Shown: positions 1 through 8,787, counted from the stretch's first letter. The stretch: 64,000 nucleotides of DNA from Paenibacillus aceti (GCF_003614185.1 NZ_KZ987724.1:3287319-3351318), one strand, 5' to 3'. Numbers and translations: made by a program. The notes: a model not told the origin generated them from the sequence alone.

Positions 1-1055
1 AACTGAACCGCTGCCTCCCCGATTGGATAGTGCTCGGAGATCGCCCCCATCGTCATATCATCAGAGATTACGACCCCCTTGAAGCCAAGCTCATCGCGCA
101 GCAGATCCTGAATGACCGCTTTGGAGAAAGAAGCCGGGCGATCCGGATCCAGATGAGGCATCAGCAGATGAGCGACCATGACCACGTCAGCACCCGCATC
201 AATTGCCGCCTGAAAAGGCACCAGCTCAAGCTCTCGCAGACGCTCCATATCATGCTCGACGACCGGTAATCCCAAATGTGAATCCACCGATGTATCACCA
301 TGTCCCGGGAAATGCTTGACGACCGGAATGATCCCTTGTCCGCTCAGTCCCTTCATTTCCGCAAGCCCCATCTGGCTGACCACATCGGCGGAATCGCTGA
401 AGGATCGATCTCCGATGACGGGATTATCCGGATTGCTGTTCACATCCAGCACAGGAGCAAAGTCCATATTCAGTCCGAAGCCTGTCAGTTCCGCACCGAT
501 CAATTCCCCCAAATTCTCGGCAGCCTTCGAATCCTTCGTAGCGCCGATTTTTCCCGCCGCAGGTAGCTTCACTAGCTCAGCCGGCATCCGTGAGACCCGT
601 CCGCCTTCCTCATCCACACTGAGGAATAACGGAACCGGATTGTGCTTGTTCTCCTGCTTGAGCTTATTCAGCAGGCCAACCGCCTGCTCTGTATTCACGA
701 TATTGTTCTTGTAGAGAATAATCCCGCCGACATGACGCTTCTGCAGCAGTTCGCGAATAGGTTCATTGCTCTCAGTCCCGTCCATACCGACAATGAACAG
801 TTGTCCGATCTTCTCCGCTGTGCTTAACGCAGCTAGCTGCTCTTGAACAGGATCTGTCGGTTCAGGGATCGACAGATTAGCATTCCCACCGCTGGACTGC
901 CCGTTAGTCGAGTCTCCCTCCGTCTTGTCCGCTGGAGTATTAGCGCCATTAATAGCGCCAGAATTGGCGGCTCCGCCTGCCCCACAGCCTGCAATCAGTA
1001 TAAAGGTAGCTAGCAAAGGAATGGCCAGGTAGCGATTTAGCCATCTATCTCTCAT
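1..1055 (-). CDS. nagZ: Glycoside hydrolase family 3 beta-N-acetylhexosaminidase, lipoprotein (3' end beyond window)
   Basis: Translating the reverse strand from ATG 1055 gives an open frame to the window edge (about 351 codons). The N terminus is a lipoprotein signal: a hydrophobic stretch ending in LIAGC, so Cys22 is probably lipidated and the enzyme sits outside the cytoplasmic membrane. A Ser/Asn/Gly/Thr-rich linker of about 50 residues follows, then a GH3 TIM barrel with IGQLFIVG, SVDEEGGRV, and the KHFPGHGDTSVDSH motif that carries the catalytic His-Asp pair and substrate Lys of NagZ-type enzymes. A later SDDMTMGAI stretch matches the usual position of the nucleophile Asp. It should remove terminal N-acetylglucosamine from muropeptides in wall recycling. 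The start has a good GGAGG site 8 nt upstream. The C-terminal part lies outside the window, so the presence of an extra C-terminal domain cannot be judged. Confidence 0.88.
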   Translation of the reverse strand, partial: MRDRWLNRYLAIPLLATFILIAGCGAGGAANSGAINGANTPADKTEGDSTNGQSSGGNANLSIPEPTDPVQEQLAALSTAEKIGQLFIVGMDGTESNEPIRELLQKRHVGGIILYKNNIVNTEQAVGLLNKLKQENKHNPVPLFLSVDEEGGRVSRMPAELVKLPAAGKIGATKDSKAAENLGELIGAELTGFGLNMDFAPVLDVNSNPDNPVIGDRSFSDSADVVSQMGLAEMKGLSGQGIIPVVKHFPGHGDTSVDSHLGLPVVEHDMERLRELELVPFQAAIDAGADVVMVAHLLMPHLDPDRPASFSKAVIQDLLRDELGFKGVVISDDMTMGAISEHYPIGEAAVQ

Positions 1056-1143
1056 ACGTTATGCCTCCTGTCTATTTCTTAGTGTGTCAAGCTCGTTGTA
1101 TGCTAGGATTCCCTGCCCTCATCATTACATCCACTATGAGATA

Positions 1144-1174
1144 GAAAGGAGACATCCTCCCGTCAGATGTCCCC
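1144..1174 (-). terminator. Intrinsic terminator of the selD-mnmH unit
   Basis: On the minus strand GGGGACATC (1174-1166) pairs with GATGTCTCC (1156-1148), with one G-T pair, and is followed by CTTT. It lies just downstream of the mnmH stop. The U tract is short, so strength is uncertain. Confidence 0.5.
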
Positions 1175-1188
1175 TTGCACTCAACTGT

Positions 1189-2229
1189 TTATTCTCTAGG
1201 GTAGAGCTTCTGCAAGAGCTGCTCAACCTGCTGCTCCGCTTCCTCCATCGTCTCTGCAGCAATCGTGATGAAATCACCATCCCCGTAATATTGCTCCGAA
1301 TAAGCATACCGTTTGTCATAGTAATGGAGCAACAGCAATTCTACGGCCTGCTCATATTGTTCTTGCTCCAAGTACGTAGCAATATCTGCGGCGATCGGAA
1401 CATGGATCTTGGAACGAATCCTTTGAAAAGCTTCCTTGCACTCCTGCGGATGCTTTCCGGGTTCATAGTCTTTGATAATATTCTGCACTCGTACTTCCAG
1501 CGGTAGTTCGAGCTTGACATGATAGCCTTGATCCTTCTTCGACAGGATGAAGTCAGGAACGCAAATTTTGCCGATTCGTTTGCTCTCCGCTTCCAGCATG
1601 ACATAATCCGCCTGCTTCAAGCGCAGCAGCTCCTCCAAAAGCAGAGCATCGAACATTCTCTGGTTATGGGCTCTCAGTCCGATCTGTCCGAAGGCCGAGC
1701 CGCGATGTCCAGCCATCCCCTCCAGATCAATGACCGGGTAACCCTTGGCCTGTAAATTGCGTAGTATATTCGTCTTGCCATTCCCTGTATCCCCATGGAT
1801 GACCAGAGCTTTTGGTTTAAACTCCAAGCTTTCCAGGGTCGAGACGACCCATTTTCTATAATTGCGATAACCGCCAGCCAGACGACAGACATGAATATCC
1901 ATCAAGGATAATAAGGTCGCTGTCGTCTTGCTGCGCATCCCCCCTCGCCAGCAAAATACCGTCTTGGGTCCTTCGATATCCGCAAATTGCCGAATAAAGG
2001 CTGGCAGCTTGGCCGACACAATCTCCAGTCCTCGCTCTTTGGCTGCCTCTACGCTTACCCGCGTATATATCGTTCCGATCTCAGCCCGCTCTTCATCGTT
2101 AAATAACGGAATATTAAGGCTGCCCGGAATCGTCGCATCAGCATATTCCGAGGGGGAGCGAACATCGATCATCGTCATTCCCTTTTCCCGTCTCTCCAGC
2201 CATTCCTGTATGCTAAGATCCTGAAACAT
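1189..2229 (-). CDS. mnmH: tRNA 2-selenouridine synthase (rhodanese-like, SelU/MnmH)
   Basis: This 346-aa protein has the two-part build of the MnmH/SelU (YbbB) family. An N-terminal rhodanese domain (residues about 5-130) carries the catalytic Cys in FCWRGGMRS, and a C-terminal P-loop domain has GDTGNGKT around residue 147. The family replaces the sulfur of 2-thiouridine at the wobble position (U34) of tRNAs for Lys, Glu and Gln with selenium, through a geranylated intermediate, using selenophosphate. The gene follows selD by 30 nt on the same strand, so the donor-making and donor-using enzymes are one transcription unit. No selA, selB or selC is visible in the window, so whether the cell also makes selenocysteine is unknown. 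Length is normal for the family. Confidence 0.93.
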   Translation of the reverse strand: MFQDLSIQEWLERREKGMTMIDVRSPSEYADATIPGSLNIPLFNDEERAEIGTIYTRVSVEAAKERGLEIVSAKLPAFIRQFADIEGPKTVFCWRGGMRSKTTATLLSLMDIHVCRLAGGYRNYRKWVVSTLESLEFKPKALVIHGDTGNGKTNILRNLQAKGYPVIDLEGMAGHRGSAFGQIGLRAHNQRMFDALLLEELLRLKQADYVMLEAESKRIGKICVPDFILSKKDQGYHVKLELPLEVRVQNIIKDYEPGKHPQECKEAFQRIRSKIHVPIAADIATYLEQEQYEQAVELLLLHYYDKRYAYSEQYYGDGDFITIAAETMEEAEQQVEQLLQKLYPRE

Positions 2230-2259
2230 CTGCTTCTTTCCTTTCTGGCTGCATTTGAT

Positions 2260-3309
2260 CTATTCAACCACAATATGGCTTGGATGCTGCTCTGTTACCT
2301 CCCCGATCAGGCTCGCTTCCACCCCTGCCTGAACTAGCTCGGCCAGCAAGGAATCCGCCTCTGCGGCCCCGACGGCGATCAGCAGCCCGCCCGAGGTCAC
2401 TGCATCGCATAGAATCCAGCGATCGATCTGATCCATCGCTTCTGGGAATGTGATATCCGCCTCCACATGGGCGAAGTTATTCTTCGTTCCGCCAGGGATG
2501 AATCCACCCTCTGCCAGCTCCCGAACGCGCGGCAGCACAGGAACCTGATCCCGCTTGATCCGAATGCCCGTATTGCTGCCCTTGGCCATCTCGAGGGCAT
2601 GTCCCATCAAGCCAAAGCCCGTTACATCGGTGCAGGCATGCACATCATAGGGCTCCATGATCTCCGCAGCTTTTTTATTCAACGTCGCCATGACACGGGT
2701 AACCCGCTCTGTCTCTTCTACAGTAAGCTGCCCCTTCTTAATGGAGGTCGTCATGATTCCAACCCCGATCGGCTTCGTCAGGATCAGCTTATCGCCGGCC
2801 TTGGCGCCAGCATTCGTTCTGACCTTGTCAGGATGCACCAAGCCAGTTACCGCGAGACCGAACTTCGGCTCCTTATCATCGATCGAGTGTCCACCTACCA
2901 GAGTAGCTCCGGCTTCGCGAACCTTGTCCGCAGCTCCACGCAGGATATCCGCTAGAATACTCTTATCCAGCGTCGAGATCGGAAAAGCAACTATATTCAT
3001 CACCGTCAGCGGTTTCCCGCCCATCGCATATATATCACTGATCGCATTGGCTGCGGCAATCTGTCCGAAGGAATACGGATCGTCTACAATCGGCGTGAAG
3101 AAATCCAGCGTCTGCACCAGCGCAAGCTCCTCACTCAGCTTATATACCCCCGCATCGTCACTCGTATCTAGACCAACCAGTAAATTTGGATTTGCTTCAG
3201 CAGGCGGCAGACTGCGAATCACCTGCATCAGATCGGCCGGACCGATCTTGCAGCCGCATCCCCCCTTGCTGGATAAAGCTGTCAACCTTACGGTATTGGG
3301 AGCTTCCAT
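2260..3309 (-). CDS. selD: Selenide, water dikinase (selenophosphate synthetase)
   Basis: At 349 aa this is a full-length SelD. The N-terminal catalytic loop reads GGCGCKIGP, with Cys in the first catalytic position (often Sec in other SelD proteins), so no recoding is needed; both codons are TGC. The glycine-rich ATP-binding segment and the AIR-synthase-type fold (DFFTPIVDDPYSFGQIAAANAISDIYAMGG) follow. The enzyme makes selenophosphate from selenide and ATP in the cytoplasm. The adjacent mnmH gene indicates that the product is used for 2-selenouridine in tRNA. The ATG start has an AGGAAGGAAA-type site upstream. Confidence 0.95.
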   Translation of the reverse strand: MEAPNTVRLTALSSKGGCGCKIGPADLMQVIRSLPPAEANPNLLVGLDTSDDAGVYKLSEELALVQTLDFFTPIVDDPYSFGQIAAANAISDIYAMGGKPLTVMNIVAFPISTLDKSILADILRGAADKVREAGATLVGGHSIDDKEPKFGLAVTGLVHPDKVRTNAGAKAGDKLILTKPIGVGIMTTSIKKGQLTVEETERVTRVMATLNKKAAEIMEPYDVHACTDVTGFGLMGHALEMAKGSNTGIRIKRDQVPVLPRVRELAEGGFIPGGTKNNFAHVEADITFPEAMDQIDRWILCDAVTSGGLLIAVGAAEADSLLAELVQAGVEASLIGEVTEQHPSHIVVE

Positions 3310-3387
3310 TTGAATTCACTTTCCTTCCTCTCAATATTGCTTGCCCTAAAACCTACTAATTAATCGTACCTCTAACCCCTTAAAAAA

Positions 3388-3450
3388 GGCAAATTGCAAC
3401 GAAACAAGGTATTGCTATTTGCCTCAAAAGGAGCGATTGCAAACTCTAGT
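3388..3450. repeat. Dispersed intergenic repeat, copy 1 (second copy near 63510-63575)
   Basis: The core GCCTCAAAAGGAGCGATT (3421-3438), preceded by GGTATTGCTATT, recurs in the other dispersed copy at 63535-63562 as GGTATCGCTATTC then the same core. Flanking bases are similar over roughly 50 positions. Both copies lie in short intergenic spacers, which suggests a small mobile or structured repeat family of this genome. Confidence 0.6.
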
Positions 3451-3461
3451 GCTAGTGCTTG

Positions 3462-3860
3462 TTACTCATCTGCTGCTGCGATGTCAGGATTTGTTGGCTT
3501 ACTGTCCGTTTTGATCCGAAAAATAAAATAATAATACATAAAGCACATAATGAGCACGATCGAGGTTCTGCCGATCCAGTTATGCATGACGATGAACGAA
3601 ATCGTCATCATCGTGGTCGCTAGGGCCAGAATGCTGACCTTGGAGCGCAGCGTTAAGGAACGGGAGATAACATAGCTCTCCAGATGTTTCTTATATAGCT
3701 TCGTGCCGCGGAACCAGTGATGAAAGCGATCGGAGCCTTTAGATAGAAAGAATGAAGCCAGCAGCAGAAATGGAGTCGTCGGCATCACGGGAAGAAACGC
3801 ACCTATAGCACCGAGTCCCAGGCACAAAAAGCCTAAGGTTAAGTACAGATATTTCATCAT
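3462..3860 (-). CDS. DUF454 (YbaN-like) small membrane protein
   Basis: The 132-aa product starts with a hydrophobic hairpin rich in Gly and Pro (LGFLCLGLGAIGAFLPVMPTT is the family hallmark region), followed by SFFLSKGSDRFHHWF and a second hydrophobic pair near residues 78-115. This is the DUF454/YbaN pattern, a family of small inner-membrane proteins with no established activity. The tail is polar. It stands alone between selD and the sdh terminator, with its own spacer on both sides, so it is probably transcribed by itself. The family call is firm but no function can be given. Confidence 0.8.
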   Translation of the reverse strand: MMKYLYLTLGFLCLGLGAIGAFLPVMPTTPFLLLASFFLSKGSDRFHHWFRGTKLYKKHLESYVISRSLTLRSKVSILALATTMMTISFIVMHNWIGRTSIVLIMCFMYYYFIFRIKTDSKPTNPDIAAADE

Positions 3861-3962
3861 TGGCCTCCTTGATTCAGGTCAATAGTATAAACCGTATGTA
3901 TAGTGAATTTTATCACATAAATAGGAAAGGTACAGAGCTTTGTCAGAGAAATCAATCCTAGC

Positions 3963-4007
3963 AAAAAAAGGGTGCCCCGAGCCCGTTCCAGACTTCAAGG
4001 GACACCC
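3963..4007 (-). terminator. Intrinsic terminator of the sdhCAB operon
   Basis: Reading leftward, GGGTGTCCC pairs with GGGGCACCC (one G-T pair) and is followed by seven T residues (the A tract at 3963-3969). It begins about 20 nt after the sdhB stop. Confidence 0.85.
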
Positions 4008-4027
4008 TTCCACACACCATCCGCCCG

Positions 4028-4798
4028 TTACATTCCTAACCAGCGCTTGAACATATGCTTGGTGGTCGCTTTATTCATCTCAGCGATAGATGTCGTCAAC
4101 GGGATGCCCTTCGGACAAGCCCGCACGCAGTTCTGCGAGTTGCCGCAGCCTTCGATCCCGCCATCCTCCATCAGTGCCTCCAGCCGCTCCTCAGCGTTCA
4201 TTTCCCCTGTCGGATGAGCATTGAATAAGCGAACCTGGCTAATCGGGGCCGGTCCGATGAAGTCCGTCTTCTCATTCACATTCGGACAAGCCTCTAGACA
4301 GACGCCGCAGGTCATGCATTTCGACAGCTCATAAGCCCATTGTCGTTTCTTCTCCGCCATCCTCGGGCCTGGGCCGAGGTCGTACGTACCATCGATCGGA
4401 ATCCAGGCTTTTACCCGCTTCAGAGCGTTGAACATCCGGCTGCGGTCGATAACTAAGTCGCGGACTACCGGGAAAGTACGCATCGGTTCAATACGGACCG
4501 GCTGCTCCAGATTATCAATCAGAGCGGCGCATGCCTGACGCGGCTTGCCGTTAATTACCATCGAGCAGGCTCCGCATACTTCCTCCAGACAATTCGATTC
4601 CCAGCATACCGGGGTGATATGCTCCCCCTTTGTGTTGACCGGATTACGCTGAATCTCCATCAAAGAGCTGATCACGTTCATGCCGGGGCGATAATCAAGC
4701 TCGAATTCCTCTGTATAAGGCTTCGTCTCAGGGCCGTCCTGGCGTGTTATAATGAACTTCACCTTTTTACCCGTTGCTTTTGTTTCCGCCATTGCCAT
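4028..4798 (-). CDS. sdhB: Succinate dehydrogenase iron-sulfur subunit
   Basis: This 256-aa protein carries the three Fe-S centres of complex II. A plant-type ferredoxin N-terminal domain has CWESNCLEEVCGAC (2Fe-2S), and a C-terminal bacterial ferredoxin domain has CMTCGVCLEACP and CVRACPKGIP for the 4Fe-4S and 3Fe-4S clusters. It passes electrons from the SdhA flavin to menaquinone at the membrane anchor. It is the last gene of sdhC-sdhA-sdhB, 12 nt after sdhA. The AGGAGGGGA site supports the ATG at 4798. The terminator follows directly. Confidence 0.97.
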   Translation of the reverse strand: MAMAETKATGKKVKFIITRQDGPETKPYTEEFELDYRPGMNVISSLMEIQRNPVNTKGEHITPVCWESNCLEEVCGACSMVINGKPRQACAALIDNLEQPVRIEPMRTFPVVRDLVIDRSRMFNALKRVKAWIPIDGTYDLGPGPRMAEKKRQWAYELSKCMTCGVCLEACPNVNEKTDFIGPAPISQVRLFNAHPTGEMNAEERLEALMEDGGIEGCGNSQNCVRACPKGIPLTTSIAEMNKATTKHMFKRWLGM

Positions 4799-4810
4799 TG
4801 CTCTCCCCTC

Positions 4811-6556
4811 CTACTTTTCCTTCGTATAGTCGCGAATACGCGGCGGAATCAGTGACACATCTACCTCTTCATAAGAGATCTGTGGGCCGTCCGGCGTCCA
4901 AGTTGCCTTGGTCGTCTTCAGGAACTCCTCATCATTACGATCCGGATAATCCGGCTTATAATGAGCACCGCGGCTTTCATTCCGGAGCAGCGCCCCAAGC
5001 GTCATCGCTTCTGCCAGCTCTATCATATTCCACAATTGACGTGTAAAGGAGGCACCGGCATTACTCCAGCGCGAAGTATCATTGACATTGATATCGTTAT
5101 ATCGAACCTTCAGTTCCTTAATTTTGTTAATCGTCGCTTCCAGCTTGCTGTTAACACGAACCACGGTCATGTTATCCGTCATCCAATCGCCAAGCTCTTT
5201 ATGAAGCATATAAGCATTCTCTTTACCATTCATATTAAGCAGCTTCTCGTATTTATCCTCTTGAACCTTACGTTCCCTGTCGAGCACTGCTGAGCCCATA
5301 TCATCGATAGACTTCTTCAAGCCGCGGACATATTCAACAGCCTTCGGTCCGGCTACCATACCGCCGAAGATCGCAGATAAGAGCGAGTTAGCTCCAAGCC
5401 GATTCGCTCCGTGGTATTGATAGTCACATTCTCCAGCTGCGAACAAGCCCGGGATATTCGTCATCTGATTATAATCAACCCACATGCCGCCCATAGAATA
5501 ATGGACCGCCGGGAAAATCCTCATCGGAACCTTACGCGGATCATCGCCCACAAATTTCTCGTAAATTTCAATGATGCCGCCGAGCTTCACATCAAGCTCC
5601 TTCGGGTCCTTATGCGACAGATCAAGATACACCATGTTCTCGCCATTGATGCCCAGCTTCTGGTCAACGCAGACGGAGAAGATCTCCCGGGTCGCGATAT
5701 CCCGCGGCACCAGATTGCCGTATGCCGGATATTTCTCTTCGAGGAAGTACCACGGCTTGCCGTCTTTGTAAGTCCAGATCCGTCCCCCTTCACCACGGGC
5801 CGATTCTGACATCAGGCGCAGCTTGTCATCACCAGGAATGGCTGTCGGATGAATCTGAATGAATTCGCCGTTAGCATAATGCACACCTTGCTGATACACC
5901 GCGCTCGCTGCCGTTCCCGTATTGATAACGGAGTTGGTCGTCTTGCCGAAGATGATCCCCGGCCCGCCCGTCGCCAGAATAACAGCATCGGAAGCGAAGC
6001 TCACGATCTCCATCGAGCGGAGATTCTGTGCGGTAATACCGCGACAGGCTCCTTCATCATCAAGAATAGCCGACAGGAACTCCCAGTTCTCATACTTCAC
6101 GACGAGCCCCTCTGTCTCATGGCGGCGAACCTGCTCATCAAGAGCGTAGAGCAATTGCTGTCCGGTCGTCGCCCCGGCGTAGGCAGTGCGGTGATGCTTC
6201 GTACCCCCGAAGCGGCGGAAATCAAGCAGTCCCTCAGAAGTACGGTTGAACATCACTCCCATCCGGTCCATCAGATGGATGACGCCCGGAGCCGCTTCAC
6301 ACATCGCTTTAACTGGCGGTTGATTGGCGAGAAAGTCTCCGCCATACACCGTATCGTCAAAGTGCACCCACGGGGAGTCGCCTTCCCCTTTCGTATTGAC
6401 CGCACCGTTAATTCCGCCTTGCGCACAAACCGAGTGCGATCTCTTGACCGGAACGATGGAGAATAGATGAACCTGAACGCCGGCTTCAGCCGCCTTGATC
6501 GTAGCCATTAGCCCGGCCAGCCCTCCGCCGACGACAATTATGCTTTGTTTCGACAT
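4811..6556 (-). CDS. sdhA: Succinate dehydrogenase flavoprotein subunit
   Basis: The protein has 581 aa from the ATG at 6556. An upstream in-frame TTG at 6565 directly abuts the TAGGAG ribosome site and is less likely, while ATG 6556 lies 9 nt from it. The N-terminal dinucleotide fold is IIVVGGGLAGLMA, and the covalent FAD region is HSVCAQGGINGAVNTKGEGDS, a long form typical of Bacillus-type SdhA. The active-site region RPAVHYSMGG-like stretch reads RIFPAVHYSMGGMWVDY, and the C terminus has RNESRGAHYKPDYPDRND. It oxidises succinate to fumarate on the cytoplasmic face. It is the middle gene of the operon. Confidence 0.97.
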   Translation of the reverse strand: MSKQSIIVVGGGLAGLMATIKAAEAGVQVHLFSIVPVKRSHSVCAQGGINGAVNTKGEGDSPWVHFDDTVYGGDFLANQPPVKAMCEAAPGVIHLMDRMGVMFNRTSEGLLDFRRFGGTKHHRTAYAGATTGQQLLYALDEQVRRHETEGLVVKYENWEFLSAILDDEGACRGITAQNLRSMEIVSFASDAVILATGGPGIIFGKTTNSVINTGTAASAVYQQGVHYANGEFIQIHPTAIPGDDKLRLMSESARGEGGRIWTYKDGKPWYFLEEKYPAYGNLVPRDIATREIFSVCVDQKLGINGENMVYLDLSHKDPKELDVKLGGIIEIYEKFVGDDPRKVPMRIFPAVHYSMGGMWVDYNQMTNIPGLFAAGECDYQYHGANRLGANSLLSAIFGGMVAGPKAVEYVRGLKKSIDDMGSAVLDRERKVQEDKYEKLLNMNGKENAYMLHKELGDWMTDNMTVVRVNSKLEATINKIKELKVRYNDINVNDTSRWSNAGASFTRQLWNMIELAEAMTLGALLRNESRGAHYKPDYPDRNDEEFLKTTKATWTPDGPQISYEEVDVSLIPPRIRDYTKEK

Positions 6557-6642
6557 CCTTTTCAACTCCTAAAAGTTTTGTGAGCAATGCTTCTTTGATC
6601 TACTTTCTTACGCTATTTACTTCGGTAAACAATTCATTCTTC

Positions 6643-7308
6643 CTAGCCTATCATCCTGATATTTTGCAGCAGAGCCGTAGCCCCTGCGAATTCCTCAGTA
6701 CGGAAAGTGAACAGCGACCATACGAACATTACCGACACAATAACGAACAAGGTCATACAAACATACGAGGACACACGCTGCGACCGAGGTCCCACCGTGA
6801 TTCCCCAGCTAACGAGAAACGACCACAGACCATTGGCGAAGTGGAAGGAAGCCGACACAACTGCGATAGCATACAGAATAAAGAAGATCGGCTGCGTCAA
6901 AATCCCATGCATCACACTGCCCATTTCATCATGTGTTACCTTGCCAAGAGCCAGTTGAATCCGCGTCTCATACACATGCCAGAAGACGAAGACGAATACG
7001 ATGACCCCGGTAATCCGCTGCAGCAAATAGCGTAGATTACGCTCTGTCGCATAGCTGCCGTTGTTCGGCTTCGCCTGAAAAGCGATATACATGCCGTAGA
7101 CCCCGTGATACAACAGCGGCAAATAAATACCGACAATCTCCAGGACTAGCAGCAGAGGCAGACTATTCAAGAACGCCACACTATCCTTGAAGCCCTGGCT
7201 TCCGCCTTCCACGGCGGAGAAGTTCGTAAGCATGTGCTCCAGAATGAACAAGCCCAACGGAATGATGCCCAGAAGCGAATGAAGTTTCCTGGAATAAAAC
7301 CCTTTCAT
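6643..7308 (-). CDS. sdhC: Succinate dehydrogenase cytochrome b558 subunit
   Basis: The 221-aa product is a five-helix membrane anchor of the Bacillus type. It starts RKLHSLLGIIPLGLFILEHM, and further His residues in helices (LLYHGVYGMYI, FVFWHVYETR, SASFHFANGLW) are the expected axial ligands for two b-type hemes. It anchors SdhAB and passes electrons to menaquinone. It is the first gene of the operon, about 80 nt upstream of sdhA, and there is no separate sdhD gene, as usual for this subclass. Its promoter must lie in the 266-bp spacer shared with the divergent LysR gene. Confidence 0.95.
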   Translation of the reverse strand: MKGFYSRKLHSLLGIIPLGLFILEHMLTNFSAVEGGSQGFKDSVAFLNSLPLLLVLEIVGIYLPLLYHGVYGMYIAFQAKPNNGSYATERNLRYLLQRITGVIVFVFVFWHVYETRIQLALGKVTHDEMGSVMHGILTQPIFFILYAIAVVSASFHFANGLWSFLVSWGITVGPRSQRVSSYVCMTLFVIVSVMFVWSLFTFRTEEFAGATALLQNIRMIG

Positions 7309-7429
7309 AAGTGCGTGTACCCCTTTCTCATTTCCATCGTTCCATATTAACTCTCAATCATCACCATTCGACAACTATCTGCAATTTAAGCGTAAATGAT
7401 AAAGCGCACAAATAGCCGCCGGGAAAAGT

Positions 7430-7495
7430 ATGTTACAAACGTAACATGTGAACATCTTGTGTCACTTTCAATGTTACTCCTTTTTAGCTTATAAT
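7430..7495. promoter_or_regulatory. Palindrome and promoter element between sdhC and the LysR gene
   Basis: The perfect inverted repeat ATGTTAC-AAAC-GTAACAT occupies 7430-7447, and a further half-site AATGTTAC lies at 7470-7477. A TATAAT hexamer at 7490-7495 is placed to serve the rightward LysR gene, about 80 nt upstream of its start. The palindrome is a plausible operator for the divergent pair. Which regulator binds it cannot be told from sequence. Confidence 0.5.
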
Positions 7496-7574
7496 GGAAT
7501 TGCAATATAATTATTAACTGTTATAACAATTTTGCATAAGAGAGTCTATTATTCTATAAGAATGAGGGGATCAG

Positions 7575-8477
7575 ATGCTTGAAGATTTACTCGTTTTTAC
7601 AACCGTTGTAGAACAGTCTAGCTTAAATAAAGCTTCAAAGCTGCTTAATTTGTCTCAGCCCGCCCTATCGAGGAAAATAGCCAAGCTGGAGGAAGAATGG
7701 GGGGTCGCCCTATTTAATCGTAACGGTAAAAAGCTGGAGCTTACACGTGTCGGTCATGAAGCCTATCTGTATGCACTTGAGCAGCGCCAGCGGCATCAGA
7801 ACTTTCTGCAGTCTGTCTCCCGATTCAAAGCTGTTGAACGCAGCACCGTAACCCTCGGAGCAAGTCTCACTACTCTTCAAACTACGCTTCCTCCCCTGGT
7901 TACAGCACTGATGAATAATAATCCGGATATGGAGGTCAAGCTGATCACCGGCAAAACCCATGAAATTGTCTCCTATGTAAAAGAGAAAAAAGTCGATATC
8001 GGCGTAATCGCTTCTTCCATCAGTGAGTCCGGCTTGAAATGTATCCCGCTGTTCCAGGATCATCTCGAGCTTGTCGTCCCGCGCGGTCATGAGCTTGCGA
8101 AAGGCAGACCCGCGACGATGGACGATCTGAACGGACGCTCCATGATTATTTTCTCCAAGGGAACCTGGTACCGCAAATTGATCGAGGAAGTATTCGTGCG
8201 GCACAGTATTATCCCTGACGTCAGGATGGAGATCGATTCCTTCGAAGCCATCGTCCGGCTGCTGCCCACTTGCAAAGCCGCTACATTGCTTCCCAAATCA
8301 TACTTGCGCAAACAGCTGCTTAAAGACAATGAGCTAGTCACTTTGCCGATGAAGGAGCTAGAGCAGACGCGCAGAGAAACCTGCCTGATTTACGGTAACA
8401 AGACGAATTTGAGTAACGAAATCAAAGAGTGGGTGAGCGATATCCGAAGCCATCTCACTGAGGTTCTTACTGTTTGA
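7575..8477 (+). CDS. LysR-family transcriptional regulator
   Basis: The 300-aa protein has the LysR layout. An N-terminal winged helix-turn-helix spans residues about 1-60 (SSLNKASKLLNLSQPALSRKIAKLEEEWG), a linker helix follows, and an effector domain of the periplasmic-binding-protein type starts near residue 90. It is transcribed away from sdhCAB across a spacer with a perfect palindrome. LysR proteins commonly control the divergent neighbour and themselves, so control of sdhCAB is a reasonable guess. The co-inducer is unknown. A GAGGGG site precedes the ATG. Confidence 0.9.
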   Translation: MLEDLLVFTTVVEQSSLNKASKLLNLSQPALSRKIAKLEEEWGVALFNRNGKKLELTRVGHEAYLYALEQRQRHQNFLQSVSRFKAVERSTVTLGASLTTLQTTLPPLVTALMNNNPDMEVKLITGKTHEIVSYVKEKKVDIGVIASSISESGLKCIPLFQDHLELVVPRGHELAKGRPATMDDLNGRSMIIFSKGTWYRKLIEEVFVRHSIIPDVRMEIDSFEAIVRLLPTCKAATLLPKSYLRKQLLKDNELVTLPMKELEQTRRETCLIYGNKTNLSNEIKEWVSDIRSHLTEVLTV

Positions 8478-8511
8478 TGGAGCGGCCCAACAGACACTCC
8501 CTGTAATTGGC

Positions 8512-8701
8512 GACATAGCTGCAGATATACACTTATTTTCGGAGTGGGGGCCTGAAATCGGAAAATAGCTGCGTAAATACAACTATTTCCTGACTAAAGC
8601 CCCGTTTATGAGAAAATCCGTCTGAATAGTTGTATAAAAGCAGTTATCTCTCAAGTGGGGAGCGAAAGGCACCGATATAGCTGCATACTTACACTTATAC
8701 T
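8512..8701. repeat. Cluster of four short intergenic repeats
   Basis: The 310-bp spacer between the LysR gene and the next gene holds no credible coding frame. It carries four related 26-30-bp units built on ATAGCTGC-N5-TACA-N-TTAT: at 8512-8538, 8562-8590 and 8674-8701 in one orientation and at 8623-8649 in the other. The bases between units (AGTGGGG...GAAA) are also repeated, so the larger period is about 55 bp. The opposed copies could fold into stem-loops in RNA. Function unknown. Confidence 0.65.
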
Positions 8702-8730
8702 GACTAGCTGGCAGGCTCGCGATATTGGAA

Positions 8731-8772
8731 ATGAGGACAATCCTCGCTCTCAAGCGTATAGATCGTCCTCAT
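8731..8772 (-). terminator. Probable terminator of the leftward GTPase/tubulin arm
   Basis: ATGAGGACGATC pairs with GATTGTCCTCAT (one G-T pair) 15 nt after the stop of the last gene of the arm. The downstream T tract is poor (TTTCC), so it may act mainly as a 3' end stabiliser. Confidence 0.45.
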
Positions 8773-8787
8773 GTCTAGTCTATATAT

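Noticed and set aside
8512-8701. A possible CRISPR array
   Set aside because: Units differ in sequence and orientation, spacers are alike, and there are no cas genes.
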